From contig NZ_CP051167.1 in the NCBI RefSeq assembly GCF_012295525.1, positions 3,269,501 to 3,333,500 of the forward strand: a stretch of 64,000 nucleotides of DNA, given 5' to 3'. A program made the translations under genes and the position numbers. Positions 58,037 to 64,000 of the stretch are shown here, one piece after another (position 1 is the first letter of the stretch; each line of letters starts with the position of its first letter). The stretch is from Oxynema aestuarii AP17. GTDB taxonomy: Bacteria; Cyanobacteriota; Cyanobacteriia; Cyanobacteriales; Laspinemataceae. The notes under the pieces were generated by a model. It searched no databases. It saw only the letters and a list, made by a program, of their open reading frames with translations, and was not told the origin of the DNA.

Positions 58037-60115
58037 ATGAAGCCCCTTTATTGTTCTCAAGGACACGACAATCCGCCCAACAGTCGGTTTTGCCATTATT
58101 GTGGCGAGGCATTGCCTTCGCCGACCGGGGGCATTTATCCGGGAACGATCTTGGGCGATCGCTACCGGATCGAGCGCGAACTCGGTCACGGAGGGTTCGG
58201 TCGAACGTATCTCGCTAAAGATATCAACCGTTTTGACGAACGCTGCACCGTCAAAGAATTTGCGCCGAAAGTTCAAGGCACTTACGCCCTCCAAAAAGCT
58301 GAGGAGCTGTTCGAGCGCGAGGCGGGAGTGCTGTACAAATTGCAACACCCGCAAATCCCCAAATTTCGCGAATTGTGTCGCACTCAGATCGGCGATCGCA
58401 CCCGCCTATTTTTAGTCCAAGACTACGTAGACGGTCAGACCTACCGGGCCTTATTAACCGATCGCAAACGCCAAGGTCAACGCTTTAGTGAGGGAGAAAT
58501 CGTCGAACTGCTCTTCGACATCCTCCCGGTTTTACAATACATCCATTCCCGAGGAGTCATTCACCGCGATATTTCCCCGGACAACATGATCCGCCGCGAA
58601 TCCGATTGGTTACCCGTCTTAATCGACTTTGGCGGGGTCAAGCAGGTGGCGGCGACGGTAGAATCTCAAATCATTTCCCCCTCCGGTCCGGGAACCCCCG
58701 TTCCCGTGGCGACGCGCCTGGGAAAGGTCGGTTACGCGCCGGAAGAACAAATGCAATTGGGCATTGTCTACCCTCATAGCGATTTATATGCCTTGGGGGT
58801 CACGGTGTTGGTCTTGCTCACCGGAAAAGAACCCCAACAGCTTTTCCTCACCCAAACCTTAAGTTGGAACTGGCAGGAAGAACTCAAGCTCAATCCCGTT
58901 CTCGAAGGCGTTTTAAACAAAATGGTCGCCCAACGCAAAGGCGAACGCTACCAAAGCGCCCGGGAAGTCCTGCAAGCCCTTGCCCAACTCTCGCCCCAGA
59001 GGAACGGGGCGCCTTTGCCGCCCAAGGCGATCGGGCCGACCGATTTACCGACGGCGTTACCGCCAGAAATCCCCGGGAACGAACTCCGATCCCCGGCGGT
59101 GGTTTCGTCGGAACCCCAACCCCTGGAAACCACGGATCCGGACGTCGCCATACCCTTGCCAGGACGAGCGCCCTGGGCGACCACCGCCGTGGCGATCGCC
59201 TTAGTCGCCCTCGCCGGAATGGGCGGTTGGTGGGGCGGCAACCGTTGGGTGCAATGGCGCGCCAACCGGGCGTTACGGGAACAACCGGAGTTATTCGAGC
59301 CGATCCCCTCGGAACCCGTGGTCTCTTCGCGCTATTCTCCGGAAGAATTAGCCCGCAAAGAAGCCCTCCGCCAGCGTCGGCAACAATTGGCGATCGACTA
59401 CAATTTCTACGTGGATCTCGTCAACGAGGTTTTTTACGAACAATACCCGGAACAAGAAGGTCGCACCCTCTCTTACGAAGAAGTCGATCGCCCCTGGCGC
59501 GAGCGCTGGGATGCCATTGCTGACGACCTGCTCGATTTCCTCGCCACGTTGAGCGAAAGCGCCCGCCAACAACTCGGCAACTACGGCGCCAGCGATCGCA
59601 CGCGCTGGAAAGCGGCGGTCAACCGCCTCCACGTCAGCAGTCGCGCCTTATTCGACCTCGCCGACGCCCAGTTCTTTCACGACTTTCCATCCCAGCGCGA
59701 TCGCGACTTCATCGAGCGTCCCCTCGGTCAGGTCTGGCACGCGATCGCCGCCGACCTGGTCGCTACCCTCGAATCCGGACAACGGTTAAGCACCCTGCGC
59801 TTCGATCCCGGCGCCTTCCGCACCGAAGTCGAAGGTACCCTCCAACCGGGAGAAGGTCGCATCTACATCGCCTCCATGCGTCGGGGTCAAATCATGCGCC
59901 TCACCTTACAAGCCAACAGCGCCACTTTATTCTCGATCTACACCCCCACGGGGGCGCGATCGCCCCTACTGGAAGATTCGCCGGACAGCACCTGGAGCGG
60001 ACAACTCCCGGAATCGGGCTATTACGAATTCGTCGTCGTCTCCGATGCGCAAGTCCCGGTCTACTATCGGCTCAACCTCGCCGCCGATAATGTCTCTTCC
60101 CTCAACGTCGAGTGA
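58037..60115 (+). CDS. Ser/Thr protein kinase with N-terminal zinc ribbon
   Basis: From MKPLYCSQGHDNP the protein has 692 residues; an upstream TTG at 58016 is less likely. A zinc ribbon (CSQGHD...RFCHYCG) precedes the Hanks-type kinase domain: GHGGFGRTYLA, the VAIK-type lysine in CTVKEF, HRDISPDN, and DFGGVKQ in place of the usual DFG-L. A Pro-rich juxtamembrane segment leads to a single membrane helix (about residues 375-395), then an extracytoplasmic helical region and a C-terminal beta-rich domain (PGEGRIYIASMRRGQIM). It is a membrane sensor kinase whose ligand is unknown. Confidence 0.92.
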   Translation: MKPLYCSQGHDNPPNSRFCHYCGEALPSPTGGIYPGTILGDRYRIERELGHGGFGRTYLAKDINRFDERCTVKEFAPKVQGTYALQKAEELFEREAGVLYKLQHPQIPKFRELCRTQIGDRTRLFLVQDYVDGQTYRALLTDRKRQGQRFSEGEIVELLFDILPVLQYIHSRGVIHRDISPDNMIRRESDWLPVLIDFGGVKQVAATVESQIISPSGPGTPVPVATRLGKVGYAPEEQMQLGIVYPHSDLYALGVTVLVLLTGKEPQQLFLTQTLSWNWQEELKLNPVLEGVLNKMVAQRKGERYQSAREVLQALAQLSPQRNGAPLPPKAIGPTDLPTALPPEIPGNELRSPAVVSSEPQPLETTDPDVAIPLPGRAPWATTAVAIALVALAGMGGWWGGNRWVQWRANRALREQPELFEPIPSEPVVSSRYSPEELARKEALRQRRQQLAIDYNFYVDLVNEVFYEQYPEQEGRTLSYEEVDRPWRERWDAIADDLLDFLATLSESARQQLGNYGASDRTRWKAAVNRLHVSSRALFDLADAQFFHDFPSQRDRDFIERPLGQVWHAIAADLVATLESGQRLSTLRFDPGAFRTEVEGTLQPGEGRIYIASMRRGQIMRLTLQANSATLFSIYTPTGARSPLLEDSPDSTWSGQLPESGYYEFVVVSDAQVPVYYRLNLAADNVSSLNVE

Positions 60116-60253
60116 CTGGACTTTCCCCCATTCAACGCCCATCGATCGCGATCGCGGAAACTTGACGCCGCCCGCCTCGGTCAAAGAATAGAGACCCTCG
60201 ACGACCGCCCCTCCCCCCGAACCGAGAGAGGGTATATTTTATAGATAACTTAT

Positions 60254-61987
60254 ATGAAGCTCCCTAAACATTTATCCTTTCACGGGCTCAATTTCAGCCC
60301 CATCAAGCCTCTGACTAACACGCAGTCGCGCCCGAGGAAGCGGTGGCAACGGCAACTCGCACCCCTGCTCGCCTTGACGATCGCGATCGCCAGTTTCGGT
60401 CACGGGATGGCGATCGCCGCCGAACGCTTGCGGATTCGCTTCGGCCCGTTAGAAACCACCCTCGAAATCGACGATTTGGAACGATTTGCCCGCACCGGGA
60501 AAGCCTCCGGAGACCTCGAACTCATCGAACCGTTCCTGATTCCCGAAATTCGCGAACTCCTGCTGCAGCGCGTGGACATCGACCCGGAGATCGCCGACGA
60601 CGCGATCGACCTCCTGCTCGAATCGAGCGCCGGACAGCGTTGGATCCAGATGGTGTTACTGATGATTCCCGATAGCACCGTCGAACAGGTCAAAGCCGCC
60701 ATCAAACTCGCCATCCGTCAGGCGGAAGGACTGAGTTTGATCGGCATCCTCAAAGCCTTACCCGGCGAGACCATCACCCTCGACGCCACCGCAGCGATCG
60801 CCGCCGCATCCCGCCTCAACCTTCCCTATCTCGAAGCCCAAATCTTGCGATCGCGCTTGGAAAGCGACCTCGAAACCGAAACCGACGGCCCGTTTACCGC
60901 CCCATTCGATCCCGCTTTACCCGGTTCGTATCCCGTCCGCGAGACCACGTTGACCCTCGCCGACCGCCAGCGCGATCGCGATATTCCCGTCGATCTCTAC
61001 ATCCCGGACGATCCCAAATCGCCCCTCGTGGTCATGTCTCCCGGTTTGGGGGGCGATCGCAGCTTTTTAACCTATCTCGCCCGCCATCTCGCCTCCCACG
61101 GCTTCCCGGTCGTCGCCGTCGAACACCCGCGCAGCAACCGCGCCAGCTTGTCGGACCGCCCGGTGAGTTTGGATCTGGGCCAACTGATGCCCCCGTCGGA
61201 ATTCCTCGATCGCCCCCAAGATATCCGCTTCGTCCTCGACCGACTCGCAAGCGGCGACGGCGATCTTCGGGTTCCTCTCGATACGGATAACGTGGTGGCG
61301 ATCGGTCATTCTCTCGGCGGTTATACAGTGTTAGCCCTGGCGGGAGCCGAACTCCGTCTCGACGACTTGCGCGAGGTCTGCGGCGATACGCCGGAGGCGT
61401 CGCGAAGCTATCGCCAATGGCTCGGCAAAGCTCCCGCAGACCTGTTGCAATGTACGGCGACCCAGTTATCGGGCAACCGCAAAAACCTGCGCGATCGCCG
61501 CATTCAAGGCGCGATCGCTCTCAATCCCGTCGTCGGCGAACTCTTCGGCGACAAAGGACTCGACCGCCTCGATACCCCGGTGGCGATCGTCGCGGCGACC
61601 GAGGACGGCTGGGCTCCGGCAGTGACCCACCAATTGCGACCATTTCTCGACCTACCGGAACCGAAATATCTGATAACGGCGATCGGGGCGTCTCACTTCA
61701 GTGCTACCGATCCGGACAATCCCGATGTTTTAGACCCGGAAAGTGAGAATTATCGCGTTCGCGATTCTCTGGAAAGTGAGAATTATCGCCAGCTGCTGCG
61801 CGGCGCGTCCCTGGCGTTCGTGGCCCAATTCACCCCCGAGGCGATCGCTTACCGCCCCTTCCTGACTGGGGCTTACGCTCAATCTCTATCGACTCCAACC
61901 GTTCCCCTGCGCTTGAATCGGGAAATTCCCAAACGCCTCGCGCGTTGGTTGGAATCGACCCGCGCCGAAATTACCCGCCGGGACTGA
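60254..61987 (+). CDS. DUF1400 alpha/beta hydrolase
   Basis: The 577-residue protein has a signal peptide (about residues 35-55), a DUF1400 domain (AERLRIRFGPLETTLEIDDL) and an alpha/beta hydrolase fold with the nucleophile in IGHSLGGYTVL and a later catalytic histidine in GASHFSATD. A duplicated piece, DPESENYRVRDSLESENYRQ, is visible near residue 500. Such proteins are found in many cyanobacteria as putative exported lipases or dienelactone hydrolases, with no substrate known. Confidence 0.88.
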   Translation: MKLPKHLSFHGLNFSPIKPLTNTQSRPRKRWQRQLAPLLALTIAIASFGHGMAIAAERLRIRFGPLETTLEIDDLERFARTGKASGDLELIEPFLIPEIRELLLQRVDIDPEIADDAIDLLLESSAGQRWIQMVLLMIPDSTVEQVKAAIKLAIRQAEGLSLIGILKALPGETITLDATAAIAAASRLNLPYLEAQILRSRLESDLETETDGPFTAPFDPALPGSYPVRETTLTLADRQRDRDIPVDLYIPDDPKSPLVVMSPGLGGDRSFLTYLARHLASHGFPVVAVEHPRSNRASLSDRPVSLDLGQLMPPSEFLDRPQDIRFVLDRLASGDGDLRVPLDTDNVVAIGHSLGGYTVLALAGAELRLDDLREVCGDTPEASRSYRQWLGKAPADLLQCTATQLSGNRKNLRDRRIQGAIALNPVVGELFGDKGLDRLDTPVAIVAATEDGWAPAVTHQLRPFLDLPEPKYLITAIGASHFSATDPDNPDVLDPESENYRVRDSLESENYRQLLRGASLAFVAQFTPEAIAYRPFLTGAYAQSLSTPTVPLRLNREIPKRLARWLESTRAEITRRD

Positions 61988-62834
61988 CGGCGATCGCCAC
62001 GATCGGGAAACCTTAATTATTCCTGAAAAAAGCAGAATTTTGATTTTGAACGTGGTACCTATTAGCAAATGCCTGCTAAAAATTACGGTTCCTATTGTCA
62101 TCAATAACGCGATCGTCGGAAAAATAAAAGAACAATCTTTCCCCCTCGTTCGAGAGATTAAAATCGGATGTTTTTAATCTCTCGAAAAAAGTATTTTGAC
62201 TGAAAAATATTGTTCGATCGCCGTTCTCGCCTATGGTGGGTTAAGCCGTGCAGTATTCCCAGGCAAACTTTTGGCTTAGTGGATGCGGTGTTTCTACAAG
62301 AATGACCGCTTCAATGAGTAGATTGAGACCCTAAAATTTACAGGACATACTCGTTCTCCGTAAATTCTCAGTGAATTTTATAATACCATTTTTCAAAAAA
62401 AATGAGAGAGATCGAGGGTAGGGATGCGGCACTGCCGTGTCCTTCCAAACGATCCATCTGCATCGAGGCTTTAGAACAATGGGATCGGAAGATCGATCGG
62501 GATTTTAACCTCGGCAGGGAACCGATCGCCCCTAAATTTACTCACAAGGAAGGGGGCGATCGCCGCAAATAAATCTGTAACATCGATCGCAAAAACAGGA
62601 TTTTAATTCTCAACAATAATTGACCTTCTATCAATCAAGTAGTTTTTCCTTTGATGGCGATCTAAATGATTGAAGATGATTTTAAAGAATGAATGACAAA
62701 AACTCGAATGAAATAGATTAAAACATTATAAAAGATAACTAACTTGCCGTTCGAGTGCAGATTACAACGGATGATAAGATCCGGCGATCGCCTTGCCGCG
62801 AGCAAACTCGAAAAACCAGAGGAGGTTTCCATCA
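61988..62834. other. 847-base spacer with inverted repeat
   Basis: The longest gene-free stretch. It contains a perfect 15-base-pair inverted repeat at 62149-62186, a dispersed ATGCGGCACTGCCGTGTCC element at about 62425-62443, and an AT-rich segment before the PAS gene. No RNA family was recognised. Confidence 0.55.
62149..62186. repeat. Perfect 15-bp inverted repeat
   Basis: TTCGAGAGATTAAAA (62149-62163) faces its exact complement (62172-62186) across an eight-base loop. It is followed by A-runs rather than a T-run, so it is not a standard terminator for the upstream gene. Confidence 0.75.
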
Positions 62835-64000
62835 ATGTTTATTCCAGAAAATCGAAAACACACCAACCCTACCCAAAAAGTGATTAACTTCCGCGATCGC
62901 CACTGGATCGCCAGACAACACGATCGATTTTTCCAGCATTCTCCCGACCTCTTGTGTGTCGCTGGCTTTGACGGCTATTTTAAATTACTCAACCCTTCCT
63001 GGGAAAAAATATTAGGATGGACCCCAGAACAATTACTCGCCGAACCTTATCTCGAACGAGTCCATCCCGACGATCGCCAACATACCGTAGACAAAGCGCG
63101 CCAACTACTCCACGGCGCCGAGGCGATCTCCTTTGAAAACCGCTATCGTTGCGCCGACGGTTCTTATAAATGGTTGTCCTGGACCGCTTCCGGCTTTCCC
63201 GAAGAGGGCCTCGCCTACGCCAGCGCCCGAGAAATTGGCGAATTTAGGGAAGTTTACGACGCCTTACACGCCAGTCAAGAGCGTTACAGGTGGCTCGCCG
63301 AACATACCACCGATTTAATTTCCAGACATGCACCAGACGGGCGCTATCTAGACGTTTCCGCCGCACTGACCCCCCTACTCGGGTACGAACCGGAGGAATG
63401 GATCGGCAAAAAACCGGATGATTTCTTGCATCCCGAAGATCGCGCGCAGATGCAACGATCGCGAAGGTCAAACGGCGAAATTCCCGATACCTACACCGTC
63501 AACTATCGCATCCGCGATCGCCGGGGTCGCGATCGTTGGTTCGAGAGTACCAGCTACGCGATCCGCGACTCCTATAGCGGTGAAATTGTGGAAATTCTCT
63601 CCATTTCCCGCGATATTGGCGATTTGGTCAGCGCCAGAGAAGAATCGATCGCCAGTCAAAAACGACTCAATCACCTCCTCGCACACAGTCCCGTCGTTCT
63701 CTACAGTTGGAAAGCCTCTGGAGATTACGCCGTCACCTTCATCAGCGAGAATATTAAAACCTTACTCGGTTACGAAGCGGGAGAATTTTTACGAGATTCC
63801 CGCTTTTGGGCCGATCGCATCCATCCCGAAGATCTGGGATGTTTCTTCGCCGGATTGACCCAACTGTTTCAGGAAGGACAGCACACCCACGAATATCGAT
63901 GGCGTCATCAAGACGGTAGCTATCGCTGGATGCTCGATTCCATGCAACTGATTCGCAACAGTGCGGGATATCCGGTGGAAATTGTCGGATCGTGGCAAGA
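62835..64000 (+). CDS. Multi-PAS sensor protein (partial, runs off window)
   Basis: The start ATG at 62835 follows GGAGGTTTCCATCA, a strong ribosome site. The visible 388 residues contain three PAS domains: residues about 30-130 (SPDLLCVAGFDGYFKLLNP, YRCADGSYKWLSW), about 150-265 (HTTDLISRHAPDGRYLDVS, FESTSYAIRD) and about 285-388 (YSWKASGDYAVTFISENIK, YRWRHQDGSYRWML). Output is beyond the window; histidine kinase or diguanylate cyclase/phosphodiesterase are the usual possibilities. Confidence 0.9.
   Translation, partial: MFIPENRKHTNPTQKVINFRDRHWIARQHDRFFQHSPDLLCVAGFDGYFKLLNPSWEKILGWTPEQLLAEPYLERVHPDDRQHTVDKARQLLHGAEAISFENRYRCADGSYKWLSWTASGFPEEGLAYASAREIGEFREVYDALHASQERYRWLAEHTTDLISRHAPDGRYLDVSAALTPLLGYEPEEWIGKKPDDFLHPEDRAQMQRSRRSNGEIPDTYTVNYRIRDRRGRDRWFESTSYAIRDSYSGEIVEILSISRDIGDLVSAREESIASQKRLNHLLAHSPVVLYSWKASGDYAVTFISENIKTLLGYEAGEFLRDSRFWADRIHPEDLGCFFAGLTQLFQEGQHTHEYRWRHQDGSYRWMLDSMQLIRNSAGYPVEIVGSWQ

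Overview
The window is from a cyanobacterium. GCGATCGC (HIP1-type) octamers are scattered through almost every gene and spacer, and the gene content includes a photosystem II D1 gene, Vipp1/IM30, a plant-type ferredoxin, DUF3326 and DUF3122 proteins and WD40, pentapeptide and TPR proteins. The many dispersed palindromes, heptamer arrays and IS elements fit a filamentous, non-model cyanobacterium. That last point is inference; no rRNA or tRNA gene was recognised to place it further.

Layout. 1-10.5 kb: a fused hydantoinase/oxoprolinase, two CsbD-like stress proteins, uvrB, a pentapeptide-repeat protein, a radical SAM enzyme, a DUF3122 protein, and a divergent psbA whose product has lost several manganese-cluster ligands. 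10.5-14.5 kb: a secreted type IV pilin-like (G/H) gene split by a decayed IS607-family element, which itself carries a nested and apparently intact IS630-family element. 14.7-31.8 kb: housekeeping and cyanobacterial genes (purN, CPBP protease, DUF3326, ferredoxin, DUF697 GTPase, WD40 protein, SCP/RTX protein, methyltransferase, pepF, PEP-CTERM protein, aminotransferase, thioredoxin, two PspA/Vipp1 paralogues). 31.8-33.2 kb and 54.1-55.5 kb: two near-identical tnpB-only IS200/IS605-type elements in opposite orientations, sharing the same inactivating lesions. 33.3-47.9 kb: a SPOR-like membrane protein, a DciA-like protein, two tandem TPR membrane paralogues, a glycosyltransferase, a small RPI-repeat protein, a large hybrid histidine kinase with a urea/amide-type binding domain, and a DsbA-like lipoprotein. 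47.9-57 kb: a B12-binding radical SAM protein and a probable surface-glycan block (Rieske oxygenase, WecG/TagA transferase, epimerase, GT4 transferase, anchored glycoside hydrolase). 57-64 kb: an SDR enzyme, a Ser/Thr kinase, a DUF1400 hydrolase and the start of a multi-PAS sensor protein that runs off the window.

The most striking items are the divergent D1 protein, the nested transposons in the pilin-like gene, and the paired defective tnpB elements, whose shared palindrome insertion shows that an already broken copy was mobilised. I saw no CRISPR array, prophage or defence island. Several conserved cyanobacterial proteins of unknown function (tandem TPR proteins, RPI-repeat protein, WD40 N-terminal domain) are the best candidates for undescribed biology.
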